A stretch of 64,000 nt of DNA from Streptococcus cristatus ATCC 51100 (lineage in GTDB: Bacteria > Bacillota > Bacilli > Lactobacillales > Streptococcaceae): positions 186,001-250,000 of the forward strand of contig NZ_AFUE01000005.1 of NCBI RefSeq assembly GCF_000222765.1, given 5' to 3'. The position numbers were made by a program, and so were the translations under genes. Position 1 is the first letter of the stretch. Each line of letters begins with the position of its first letter. Under the pieces are notes generated by a model that was not told where the DNA came from, searched no databases, and saw nothing but the letters and a program-made list of their open reading frames with translations. Below are positions 47,981 through 55,832 of the stretch, one piece after another.

Positions 47981-48003
47981 TATATATAATATTTTTATAT
48001 ATA
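47981..48003. promoter_or_regulatory. Probable PadR operator
   Basis: TATATATAA (47981-47989) and TTATATATA (47995-48003) form a perfect inverted repeat with a 5-base spacer, ending 2 bases before the padR ribosome site AGGAGG. PadR-family repressors bind AT-rich palindromes of this kind in their own promoters, so autoregulation is likely. Confidence 0.6.
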
Positions 48004-48014
48004 GGAGGTAGTCT

Positions 48015-48341
48015 ATGTATTTCCCCACATCTTCTACCCTGATAGAATTTCTGATTTTAGCGATTTTAGATAAAGAAGATTCCTATGGCTACGAGATTAG
48101 CCAGACCATCAAGCTCATTGCCGATATCAAGGAGTCCACGCTTTATCCTATCCTGAAAAAATTGGAAAAGAGTCAGTATTTAGAGACTTACTGTCAGGAA
48201 TATCAAGGTCGAAAACGAAAATATTATTCTCTGACCCCAACAGGTCAGAAACAACTGGTCAGCCTCAAAAATGAATGGGAGCTTTATACCAGCATGATTA
48301 AGGGCATTATCGAAGGGAGTGTTCGCCATGACAAGAACTGA
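48015..48341 (+). CDS. PadR-family transcriptional regulator
   Basis: 108 residues. The winged-helix PadR N-terminus is clear: LIEFLILAILDKEDSYGYEI, then ESTLYPILKKLEKSQYLETY and RKRKYYSLTPTGQK. It belongs to the short class (PadR-s2) that commonly sits in front of DUF1700/DUF4097 genes. AGGAGG precedes the ATG and its end overlaps the next gene by 14 bases. Confidence 0.9.
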   Translation: MYFPTSSTLIEFLILAILDKEDSYGYEISQTIKLIADIKESTLYPILKKLEKSQYLETYCQEYQGRKRKYYSLTPTGQKQLVSLKNEWELYTSMIKGIIEGSVRHDKN

Positions 48342-48927
48342 ATATCTAGCCCAGCTAGAAAAATATTTAAAAAAGTTGCCAGCAAAAGACTATCAAGAAG
48401 CCATGGACTACTTCACCGAGTACTTTGACGAGGTCGGTCCAGAGGGAGAGGCAGCAGCTATAGCTGAACTGGGCAATCCTAAGGAAGCGGCTCACGAGAT
48501 TATCATCAATCTTCTGGACAAGAAAATAGAAGAAGATAGCCAAGAAGCTAGCTCCGTCAAAAATAGTAAGCAGATCGTCCAGATTGCTATTCTGTCCATC
48601 TTGGCGGCTCCACTAGCAATTCCTCTATTAATTTTGGCTTTGACTTTGATTTTCACTTTCTTCCTCCTCGTCAGTGTCCTTGCTTTTGTCATGGCCGTCT
48701 TTACCTTTGCTATGCTTCTCCTAGGGGCTAGTCTGATTTGGGACAGCCTGACTCTCGGCATGGCTACTTCGATTCCTGCTTTTGCTCTCAGTTTGGGGAT
48801 GAGCTTCTTAGCCTTGGGGATGGCTGGACTCTTTTATCTCAGCATTGGTCCTATCCTTCGCTTTATCAAACTGAGTTTTGTCAAACTCGCCCAAACCTTG
48901 GCTCGGAAAGGAGACCGTCATGTCTAA
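48328..48927 (+). CDS. DUF1700 (HAAS) membrane protein
   Basis: 199 residues. The N-terminal helical HAAS-type domain (LAQLEKYLKKLPAKDYQEAMDYFTEYFDE...ELGNPKEAAHEI) is diagnostic for DUF1700; four or so membrane helices follow from about residue 75. The ATG at 48328 has AAGGGAG upstream and lies inside padR. Such proteins are thought to transmit envelope signals together with the PadR regulator and a DUF4097 protein. Confidence 0.85.
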   Translation: MTRTEYLAQLEKYLKKLPAKDYQEAMDYFTEYFDEVGPEGEAAAIAELGNPKEAAHEIIINLLDKKIEEDSQEASSVKNSKQIVQIAILSILAAPLAIPLLILALTLIFTFFLLVSVLAFVMAVFTFAMLLLGASLIWDSLTLGMATSIPAFALSLGMSFLALGMAGLFYLSIGPILRFIKLSFVKLAQTLARKGDRHV

Positions 48928-49819
48928 AGTAAGAAAAACCGTGTTCAGCATTGCGATTGTTGCCTGTCTGCTGGGACTAGGCCTCATACTGGCAGGACTA
49001 GCAAGTGGTGGTCTGCAGGATCTGGTGAGGAGCTCAGCCACTAGCACCAAAATGGCCAAGCAAGAAGAAACCTATGACAATATCCATTCCCTAGATCTAG
49101 AGCTCAACAATCGCTCGGTCATAATTGGAGAATCGCCCGATGATAAGGTTCACTTGACCTATTATCAAGGAGACGGCAAGACATCCGAAAAAATCAGTAG
49201 CAAGGCTGAAAACGGTAGTTTATACATTAAGGAATCCAGCTTTTTTATCAACATTAACAGCGGTCTGCGCTCTTTACTGGGTTTGATAAATGGAGATTTG
49301 GAAAGGACTCAACAAATCACTCTAAGCCTACCTAAGGGAAGGAACTTGGAGCAGGTCAAGGCCAGTTTAGCTAATGGCAGCCTATCAATCAATGACCTGA
49401 CAATCAAAAAATTAAAAGCCGATCTCAGCAATGGCTCTATCGAACTCAGTCAGAGCCAAATTAAGAGCGGCAGCATTGAAAGTGCTAACGGCAGCATCGA
49501 GCTAGTTCAAACCAGCCTGACCGATACTCAAATCAGTCTCTTCAACGGTAGTATTACTGGTGATAAACTAACCCTCAAGGGCAATATCAACATGTCCAAC
49601 AGCAATGGCTCCATCGATCTCCATCTCACCGAAGAGACCTACAAAGCCATCTCACTGGACCTGCAAACAGATCTAGGTGACATTGAAGTGCCCAAGGACA
49701 TGCAGACCAGCCACGACCAAGATAACTTTATAGGTGATCGGGTCATTCATACCAATGAACAAGCTCAAGCCAAGCTGACCGCCCGCACCAGCACCGGCAG
49801 CATTGCGATTCGCCATTGA
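48920..49819 (+). CDS. DUF4097 beta-helix surface-side protein
   Basis: 299 residues. One N-terminal membrane anchor (about residues 8-28) precedes an extracytoplasmic repeated-strand domain with many NGS steps (SLANGSLSI, DLSNGSIEL, SANGSIEL, FNGSITG, SNGSIDL), the ladder of the DUF4097 putative adhesin fold. GGAGAC precedes the ATG, which lies inside the end of the DUF1700 gene. Last gene of the padR operon. Confidence 0.85.
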   Translation: MSKVRKTVFSIAIVACLLGLGLILAGLASGGLQDLVRSSATSTKMAKQEETYDNIHSLDLELNNRSVIIGESPDDKVHLTYYQGDGKTSEKISSKAENGSLYIKESSFFININSGLRSLLGLINGDLERTQQITLSLPKGRNLEQVKASLANGSLSINDLTIKKLKADLSNGSIELSQSQIKSGSIESANGSIELVQTSLTDTQISLFNGSITGDKLTLKGNINMSNSNGSIDLHLTEETYKAISLDLQTDLGDIEVPKDMQTSHDQDNFIGDRVIHTNEQAQAKLTARTSTGSIAIRH

Positions 49820-49890
49820 AATAGAACGGAGCCTGATTGGTTCCGTTTTTTATGGTCAAAATGGTAAAATTAGATAGAGAGGGGTTTCGA

Positions 49891-50505
49891 ATGACAAATT
49901 ATAAATGGATATTTTTTGATATTGGTTCTACTTTAATCAATGAAGAGAAAGCTTATCAAGATAGGATTGAACAAGCAATTGCAGGAACAAATATCACTCA
50001 TGATGCATTTTATCAGCGGATGCTACTCTCATTTAAAGAGGGGAAAAAGGGAGATTTAATAGCATTACAAGAGTTTGGCCTAGAACGTCCGAAATGGAAC
50101 TCTGAACTAGAAACACTTTACCCAGATACAAAAACGGTCTTAGAAATACTACATAATCGCTATAAAATAGGTATTATTGCTAATCAACTATCCGGCTTAG
50201 AGGAGCGATTAGAAAAGTTTGCTATCAGACAATGGATTGATCTGATTATCTCATCAGCTGACTGTGGATTTTCCAAACCTAGTTCTAAAATTTTTCAACT
50301 AGCCCTTCAACAAGCTTCATGTTCTGCTTCATCTGCTATTATGCTTGGTGACAGACTTGATAATGATATTGCGCCAGCTAAGACATTAGGCATGAAAACT
50401 ATTTGGATCAAACAAGGATTTAGTGCATATAGTCCAATCCAAGCACCGTCAGAAGAACCTGATTTTACTGTAAATTCCTTATCGGACTTGCTAAAAATTC
50501 TCTAA
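49891..50505 (+). CDS. HAD-superfamily hydrolase
   Basis: 204 residues. Motif I FFDIGSTLINEE replaces the second Asp of the usual DxD with Ser (DIGST), motif III is a Lys in GFSKPSSKIF, and motif IV is GDRLDNDIAPAK. It resembles the YjjG/pyrimidine nucleotidase-like group. The missing second Asp, normally the general acid, means phosphatase activity is not certain. GAGGGG lies 7 bases before ATG 49891; longer frames upstream lack a ribosome site. More AT-rich than its neighbours. Confidence 0.75.
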   Translation: MTNYKWIFFDIGSTLINEEKAYQDRIEQAIAGTNITHDAFYQRMLLSFKEGKKGDLIALQEFGLERPKWNSELETLYPDTKTVLEILHNRYKIGIIANQLSGLEERLEKFAIRQWIDLIISSADCGFSKPSSKIFQLALQQASCSASSAIMLGDRLDNDIAPAKTLGMKTIWIKQGFSAYSPIQAPSEEPDFTVNSLSDLLKIL

Positions 50506-50572
50506 CCCCACCTTTACTTCCTATAGCCTTTATGTTATGATACTCTATAAAATTTATCACAAGGAGGTTTCT

Positions 50573-51526
50573 ATGAAAAAACTCACACCTGGCATGCACA
50601 TTCGGGTCGTCAGTCCCTCGTCGTCCATCGAACACATCGGTGGCTTTGAGGCCAATCTAGCCGCCAAGGAGCGCTTGGAAAAGTTAGGATTTACCGTGTC
50701 TTTTTCGGAGCATTATCTGGAAAATGATATGCTAGACTCTGCCTCCATCGAAAGCCGGGTGGCAGACATTCATGCTGCCTTTTCGGATGACTCCGTTGAT
50801 GCCATTCTGGCCACCATCGGAGGTTTCAACTGCAATGAGCTCCTGCCCTATCTGGACTTTGAGTTGATTGCTAGAAACCCTAAGATTTTCTGCGGCTACT
50901 CGGATACTACTGCCTTGCTCAACGCTATTTATAGCAAGACCGGCATGAAAACTTATATGGGACCGTCTTACTCTAGCTTTAAGATGGATGCTCTGCAGGA
51001 CTACCAGACCGAGAGCTGGCTCAAGGCCGTCAGCCAGACTTCTTATGAATTGACTCCTAGTGAAAAATGGGGCGACAATGCTTGGTATCTACCCGATGCC
51101 CCACTGACCTTCCATAAGACAGAGTGGAAAGTCCACAACCATGGGCAAGCCCAAGCCACTGCTATCGGCGGTAATCTCTCCACCTTCTCACTTCTGCGTG
51201 GAACACCTTATGCGCCAACAGATGAAAACTATGTCCTCTTTGTTGAAGAGGCCGAGGAAGATGATTATGTGGAGTTTGACCGCAATCTAGCTGCCCTCCT
51301 TCAGGCCTATCCTAACCCGCAGGCCCTTCTCATCGGCCGCTTTCCAAAAGAATGTCAGATGACAGAGGAACTGCTCCTTTATATCTTGGATAAACATCCT
51401 ATTCTAAAGACAATTCCTGTCCTCTATGACTTGGACTTTGCTCATACTCAGCCACTCTTTACCATTACCATCGGTGCTCAAGTGACGGTGGATACAGAGA
51501 AGATGTCTATCAGAATTGATGAATAA
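50573..51526 (+). CDS. S66-family LD-carboxypeptidase (MccF-like)
   Basis: 317 residues. LKPGMHIRVVSPSS-type start (LTPGMHIRVVSPSSSIEHI), the nucleophile Ser in CGYSDTTALLNAIY (near residue 110) and the C-terminal GRFPKECQ region fit S66 peptidases. Members either trim the cell-wall tetrapeptide (LdcA) or inactivate peptide-nucleotide antibiotics (MccF); the absence of a signal peptide suits a cytoplasmic enzyme. AAGGAGG lies 6 bases before the ATG. Confidence 0.85.
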   Translation: MKKLTPGMHIRVVSPSSSIEHIGGFEANLAAKERLEKLGFTVSFSEHYLENDMLDSASIESRVADIHAAFSDDSVDAILATIGGFNCNELLPYLDFELIARNPKIFCGYSDTTALLNAIYSKTGMKTYMGPSYSSFKMDALQDYQTESWLKAVSQTSYELTPSEKWGDNAWYLPDAPLTFHKTEWKVHNHGQAQATAIGGNLSTFSLLRGTPYAPTDENYVLFVEEAEEDDYVEFDRNLAALLQAYPNPQALLIGRFPKECQMTEELLLYILDKHPILKTIPVLYDLDFAHTQPLFTITIGAQVTVDTEKMSIRIDE

Positions 51527-51531
51527 ACATG

Positions 51532-51558
51532 AAACGACCTCCAAACAAAAGGTCGTTT
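51532..51558. terminator. Bidirectional terminator
   Basis: AAACGACC and GGTCGTTT form an 8-bp stem between the convergent S66 and S41 genes; a T run follows on the plus strand. Confidence 0.8.
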
Positions 51559-51565
51559 TTGATAT

Positions 51566-52816
51566 CTAAAAGTCATGAATCATCTCTAAACAGCGCTCCA
51601 AATCCACATCCCGCTCCAGATGCTCAACTGTCCAAGGAATAAGGATGTCTGGTTCAATCCCCTTGTCTGTCATACCCTGTCCCTTATCAAGTGCTAGAGC
51701 GCGTGAAGTTGGAAAGTTCAAACTATAGTCACCATAATCTACCTGACAGCAGTTAGAATAATCTAGTATTCCAAGAGTCGGGCGCCCCAGAACCGTCACC
51801 TTAGGAAAACATTTCATCATCTGGACAAAATTGTCTCCCGACGAAGCACAGTAGACATCTGCCAAGACAAAAATCTTCTCAGGATGGCTTCCTCCTTTCA
51901 CATTAGGAAACATTTCCCTGTCCTCGCCTCCAAATTTAACATAGCCTTTGCCCCGATTGGCCTGCAGGTCTTGCATGATTATCTCCAACAAATCCTTCGT
52001 CTCCTGATTAATCCCTTCCTGCTGCACGTAGGCTTCAAAATCTTTCAAACGCAGGTCAACATTCCGCTCTGTGTAGAGAATTTCCATCCCTTCATCAGTC
52101 CAGCCCAAGTCAGAATAGACTTGCCCCTCAGAAAGAGCATAGTGGAGCAGGGGAAAATACAGCGAGTCCATCCCGCCAGTATTTTGACGGACATCAATCA
52201 CCAGACAAGCAGCCCTCTTGATAGTATCTTGTGCTTCCTGATAGAGTTTGTTGATGGCTTTCTCGTTCCTAAAGTCATCCAAACGGAGATAAATAACGCC
52301 CTTTTCTAACTCTTTCCATTCAAATCGACTCTCTATGGGATTCTGGCTAGGCTCAACTGAAAGGATTTGCTCTGCTCCTGCTCGCAAAACAGTTACTTGC
52401 CTAGCTTTTGAAATCAACTCGCTCCACTCACGGTAGTTTCGCTCGGGCGTTGAACTGGTAAAATACGCTCGGTGCATCCTATAAAACTCTTCTATATGCT
52501 GTCCATCCAGTTTCACAATTTGATCGCCCGCCTGCAAATTCGTGTCTGCATTAGCCTGCTCAACATAAAGTCCTTGGATTGTTGAACGTAGAACAAATCC
52601 TTTTGGTTTAGCATATTTCTCCCGAAAAGCTACGTGGCCGATAACTCCGAAGCTAGCTAGATAAATCTGAACCTGATAAAGAAAATCCTTTTCACTCATA
52701 TCGTCTGAAATACATTCGCGAAAACCAGTCGGATCCGCACCGGCAATATCCTTTTTAGTTGCCGAATCTTGGGTCATAATCGAAACAACATCTTCAAAAA
52801 TAGCCGTTTTTCTCAT
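51566..52816 (-). CDS. S41-family (tail-specific) peptidase, cytoplasmic form
   Basis: 416 residues. A PDZ-like segment (GLYVEQANADTNLQAGDQIVKL, about residues 105-130) precedes the S41 core: GVIYLRLDDFRNE, LVIDVRQNTGGMDSLYFPLL and the catalytic-site segment FVLADVYCASSGDNFVQMM. No signal peptide or membrane anchor is present, unlike typical CtpA. The ATG at 52816 has GAGGAG upstream; longer frames to 52897 do not. Role unknown; a peptide-processing or degradative function is likely. Confidence 0.8.
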   Translation of the reverse strand: MRKTAIFEDVVSIMTQDSATKKDIAGADPTGFRECISDDMSEKDFLYQVQIYLASFGVIGHVAFREKYAKPKGFVLRSTIQGLYVEQANADTNLQAGDQIVKLDGQHIEEFYRMHRAYFTSSTPERNYREWSELISKARQVTVLRAGAEQILSVEPSQNPIESRFEWKELEKGVIYLRLDDFRNEKAINKLYQEAQDTIKRAACLVIDVRQNTGGMDSLYFPLLHYALSEGQVYSDLGWTDEGMEILYTERNVDLRLKDFEAYVQQEGINQETKDLLEIIMQDLQANRGKGYVKFGGEDREMFPNVKGGSHPEKIFVLADVYCASSGDNFVQMMKCFPKVTVLGRPTLGILDYSNCCQVDYGDYSLNFPTSRALALDKGQGMTDKGIEPDILIPWTVEHLERDVDLERCLEMIHDF

Positions 52817-52882
52817 CGTATTGCTCCTCGTCATTATTGAGACTAGTATATCATTTTTGTACATTTTATGCCGATTTAAACA

Positions 52883-52917
52883 AAAAAATCTAAGCACAAT
52901 CTCTGCTTAGATTTTTT
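52883..52917. terminator. Terminator upstream of the S41 gene / after the Cthe_2159-like operon
   Basis: AAAAAATCTAAGCA and TGCTTAGATTTTTT form a perfect 14-bp stem. It lies 5 bases past the stop of the lipoprotein gene at 52922 and ends that leftward operon. Confidence 0.85.
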
Positions 52918-52921
52918 CTAA

Positions 52922-54175
52922 TCAATGTCCACCAAAACCACCTTGTCCGCCTGGGGCACCGCCGCCACCAGCGCCAGGGCCATCTGCTGTGATTTCGGTT
53001 CGGGTTTGCCCATTAACCGTGATGGTCCCGCCCGTATAAGTAGCCTTACCATCAAAGTCAAAGGCAGATACAGTGGACGTGATAGCTAGGTTTCCGCCTG
53101 TCATGATGATATCGCCGTTGGAGTCAAGGGCGTCTGTATCGCCTTGGCCGACCTCAACCTTGATGTCACCACCAGTAATCTTGATGAAAATCTCAGCCCC
53201 AGTCGCTGTACTAGCCGCATTGATTCCATCATCCGTCGCATAAAGGTCAAGTGTACCGCCGTTAATCGTGACATTTGTTCCCTCTAAAGCTTCGACACTG
53301 GACTTGACTGTGATAGTACCACCGTCGATCACCGCTGCATTGCTGGCATGAAGACCGTCATCACCAGCATTAATCATAATGGTCCCAGACTGGATATATA
53401 GATTTCCGAGCGAAGTGTCCTCGTCATTATCTGCGTGGATGGCATCCTCCGTCGCGGTAATATCCAGACTAGCCTCCTTGATGTTGATGGCATCATTGGC
53501 TGACAAACCATTCTTGTAACCTTTAATCGTATAAGTCCCGCCTGTGATGCGCAGGTCATCATTAGACTCGACTGCGTTACCATATTTTCCTTCGATGGTC
53601 AGACTGCCTGAGCCGTTAAAGGTCAAGTCGTCCTTACTGTAAATGGCCGCATCGTAGTCAGTATTGGTGTGATTGGCTGAGTCAGAAATGCTATTCTTGC
53701 TGCCCTCAGCTAGGGTAATGAAGGTTTTATCCGCATTTTCTACCACAATCGCTGCATCCGTCCCTGTCATGGTCACACCATTTAAGACAATCTGCACCTT
53801 GTCTTGATCGCCAGCCTTGACAACAATCTGCACATTTTCACTGCTGCCAGAGAGGACATAGGTTCCAGCTGCCGTAATGGTCACTGTGGAGCCAGAAACG
53901 CTCGCTCCGTCACCAGATGTCTTGGCTGTAGATCCGCTCAAGCTAATCTTGGTCGCTGTCGACTCATCATAAGAAGCATCCTGATCACGATCCGTGAAAT
54001 AGCTAGATGTGTCTGTCTTTGTCGTACTGGTAGCCGTTTGAGTGGTCGTGGCACTAGCACTCGCACTAGTGCTGGACTGGCTGGTCAAACTACAAGCCCC
54101 CAAGGTGACACTCATTAGCGCTAGGGGCACCATTAGTTTTATTTTCTGAAATATTTTTTTCTTGCCTGTTTTCAT
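52922..54175 (-). CDS. Cthe_2159-like carbohydrate-binding beta-helix lipoprotein
   Basis: 417 residues. A lipoprotein signal ends in LGAC (Cys near residue 28), then a Ser/Thr-rich linker and a right-handed beta-helix of repeated short strands (ITAAGTYVLSG, VVENADKTFITL, ALEGTNVTINGGTLDL, DALDSNGDIIMTGG) rich in Asp and Gly, as in the Cthe_2159 family that binds polygalacturonate and calcium. The C-terminal end is Gly-rich (GAGGGGAPGGQGGFGGH). Third gene of the VTC/DUF4956 operon. Surface location is expected. Confidence 0.85.
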   Translation of the reverse strand: MKTGKKKIFQKIKLMVPLALMSVTLGACSLTSQSSTSASASATTTQTATSTTKTDTSSYFTDRDQDASYDESTATKISLSGSTAKTSGDGASVSGSTVTITAAGTYVLSGSSENVQIVVKAGDQDKVQIVLNGVTMTGTDAAIVVENADKTFITLAEGSKNSISDSANHTNTDYDAAIYSKDDLTFNGSGSLTIEGKYGNAVESNDDLRITGGTYTIKGYKNGLSANDAINIKEASLDITATEDAIHADNDEDTSLGNLYIQSGTIMINAGDDGLHASNAAVIDGGTITVKSSVEALEGTNVTINGGTLDLYATDDGINAASTATGAEIFIKITGGDIKVEVGQGDTDALDSNGDIIMTGGNLAITSTVSAFDFDGKATYTGGTITVNGQTRTEITADGPGAGGGGAPGGQGGFGGH

Positions 54176-54193
54176 GATTGACCTCTTTCCTAG

Positions 54194-54874
54194 TTATAAT
54201 TCATTTTCTTTCGTGATATAGCGGCTGATGGCAATCTCTAGATTTCCATTGCGCGTGCGCAGGGCATCGATGAGTTCTTTTTCGGTCATTCGACCATTCA
54301 GCTGAATGATGTATTTAATCTTGAACAAACTTCCCATATCAGAGGTTTTAACATTGGCCAGTTCAACATGATTGGCAGCTTTGTTGAAAATATCATCAAA
54401 AATGCTTTCATAATCCAGACTTTCTGGTATGACGATAGTCAGCTGGCGCATGGAATGCTTCATCTGCCCGAAATTGACCACCTCAAGCAGCAGCATAGCG
54501 AGCGACATGATAAGGGTAAAGACGGTCGCAAAGACCAGATAGCCCATTCCGATGGCAATCCCGATTGTCATGACTAGGAAAATGAACACCAGCTCCTTGG
54601 CCCCTCCTGGCGCGGAACGGAAACGAATCAAGCTGAAGGCCCCCATGACGGCAACCCCTGCTCCCAGGCTTCCATTGACCAAGAAGATTACAATTGCAAT
54701 CAAGGTCGGCAAAAGCGCCAAACTCATCACAAAGGATTTGCTGTAAACTGTCTTAAACTGGTAAACCTTGGCAATGACTAAGCCCAAAAGCAAAGACACT
54801 CCGATAGCCAGCATCATCATGGCTGGATCTACGGCCGTATCGGTAAAAATATCATAAAATAAGTGACTAAGCAT
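54194..54874 (-). CDS. DUF4956 membrane protein
   Basis: 226 residues. Three or four membrane helices (about residues 15-120) and a conserved GAFSLIRFRSAPGGAKELVFIF segment are typical of DUF4956; the C-terminal cytoplasmic part (VIPESLDYESIFDDIF onward) has a ferredoxin-like look. DUF4956 proteins nearly always lie next to a VTC-domain protein, as here. Function not established. The start overlaps the VTC gene by 8 bases. Confidence 0.85.
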   Translation of the reverse strand: MLSHLFYDIFTDTAVDPAMMMLAIGVSLLLGLVIAKVYQFKTVYSKSFVMSLALLPTLIAIVIFLVNGSLGAGVAVMGAFSLIRFRSAPGGAKELVFIFLVMTIGIAIGMGYLVFATVFTLIMSLAMLLLEVVNFGQMKHSMRQLTIVIPESLDYESIFDDIFNKAANHVELANVKTSDMGSLFKIKYIIQLNGRMTEKELIDALRTRNGNLEIAISRYITKENEL

Positions 54875-55592
54875 GATTTACAACTCCTTTATAGTCTGTC
54901 GTTTTCTTGTAAGCAACCCCGTATTTGGAAAAAGAGCTTGGGAAAACTTGATGGCGATCCAAAATCTCACTCAGCCAGAGCGGATAGGCTCCTGGCACCT
55001 TGACTTCCATAATCACATGATGATCCGGCAGAAGATTTTCCCCGTAATGACCATGCAAAAGGCTTAAATCATAGTTGCGGTAGGTCAAATCGTGGTCAAT
55101 GGTAATCCGAACATTGGGATCCTCCATCCCCTTCATAGAATAACGATTGTAGTAGATATACATCATGGGCTGCAAGCCACCGTAGCGCTGACCCAGCCAG
55201 TCGATTTCCTCACGAATCTGACAATCCTCAATCTTACTGTGATCGCCCTCCAAGTAAGCCTCTGCAGCGACTAGATCTGTCGAAATGCGGCGTTTGTAGA
55301 CAATCTTGCGCACTTTCTTCTTGATTTCCAAAAAGACTTGACTGTCTTCTTTCGGATGTTCATCGTAAGTCCGCACGCGCAATTTTTCTTTAAAATAAGG
55401 CTTTTCCAAGGACTCACGAATCATTTGATAGGTCGGGGTGTCGTAGTAAAGATTATGGATGGTCGAGTAAGCATGCTCATCCTCCACCAGATGACTTTCA
55501 AACTCGGTCAATAAATCGGCCAAGGTTTCTTTGGAAATAATGTATTTGGTTTCAAATCGTTGAAATTTATCTTTAAATGTTTTTTTAGCCAT
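54867..55592 (-). CDS. VTC-domain polyphosphate polymerase-like protein
   Basis: 241 residues. The tunnel-fold VTC domain is recognisable: RFETKYIISKETLADL, STIHNLYYDTPTYQMIRESL, KEKLRVRTYDE, VFLEIKKKVRKIVYKRR and IMEVKVPGAYPLWLSEIL. These Lys/Arg/Glu residues line the nucleotide and polyphosphate channel in yeast Vtc4. Bacterial members are candidates for polyphosphate synthesis or another nucleotide-dependent polymerisation. The ATG at 55592 has GGGGGAG upstream; the frame to 55628 does not. Confidence 0.85.
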   Translation of the reverse strand: MAKKTFKDKFQRFETKYIISKETLADLLTEFESHLVEDEHAYSTIHNLYYDTPTYQMIRESLEKPYFKEKLRVRTYDEHPKEDSQVFLEIKKKVRKIVYKRRISTDLVAAEAYLEGDHSKIEDCQIREEIDWLGQRYGGLQPMMYIYYNRYSMKGMEDPNVRITIDHDLTYRNYDLSLLHGHYGENLLPDHHVIMEVKVPGAYPLWLSEILDRHQVFPSSFSKYGVAYKKTTDYKGVVNHA

Positions 55593-55637
55593 GGATTCTC
55601 CCCCTGTCTTTCTTGTAACTAGAGCCATTTTACGGAT

Positions 55638-55671
55638 GAAAACTTAAAGCAAGGCTAAAGAAAACTTAAAG
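55638..55671 (-). promoter_or_regulatory. Direct repeats upstream of the VTC operon
   Basis: GAAAACTTAAAG occurs at 55638-55649 and again at 55660-55671, 22 bases apart (two helical turns). On the minus strand TAAAAT (rc of 55627-55632) follows 10 bases later as a possible -10 box, so the repeats cover the -35 region, as for OmpR-type response regulators. The TTTAAG core recalls CiaR sites, but the spacing differs. Confidence 0.5.
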
Positions 55672-55745
55672 AAAACAAAATATTCACATTTTCATAGCGA
55701 ATAACATAGACTTGTGGAGAAAATCTACACAGCAAAATTCTCTAC

Positions 55746-55761
55746 TGTTTCACGTGAAACA
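55746..55761. other. parS chromosome-segregation site
   Basis: TGTTTCACGTGAAACA is a perfect 16-bp palindrome and matches the ParB/Spo0J binding consensus of Firmicutes. It lies in the gap between the VTC operon and the YhgE gene. ParB nucleates here and loads condensin. Streptococci carry only a few parS sites, all near oriC, so this places the window close to the origin. Confidence 0.92.
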
Positions 55762-55795
55762 AACAACTTGGTTCTGTTCACAAAACCAAGTTGTT
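55762..55795 (-). terminator. Terminator of the YhgE gene
   Basis: AACAACTTGGTT and AACCAAGTTGTT form a perfect 12-bp stem with a 10-base loop, directly abutting the parS site. The minus-strand T run is weak (TTGTTTC). Confidence 0.7.
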
Positions 55796-55832
55796 CCTTT
55801 CGAAGAGAAAATAGTCTGCGCTCTTCTCTATC

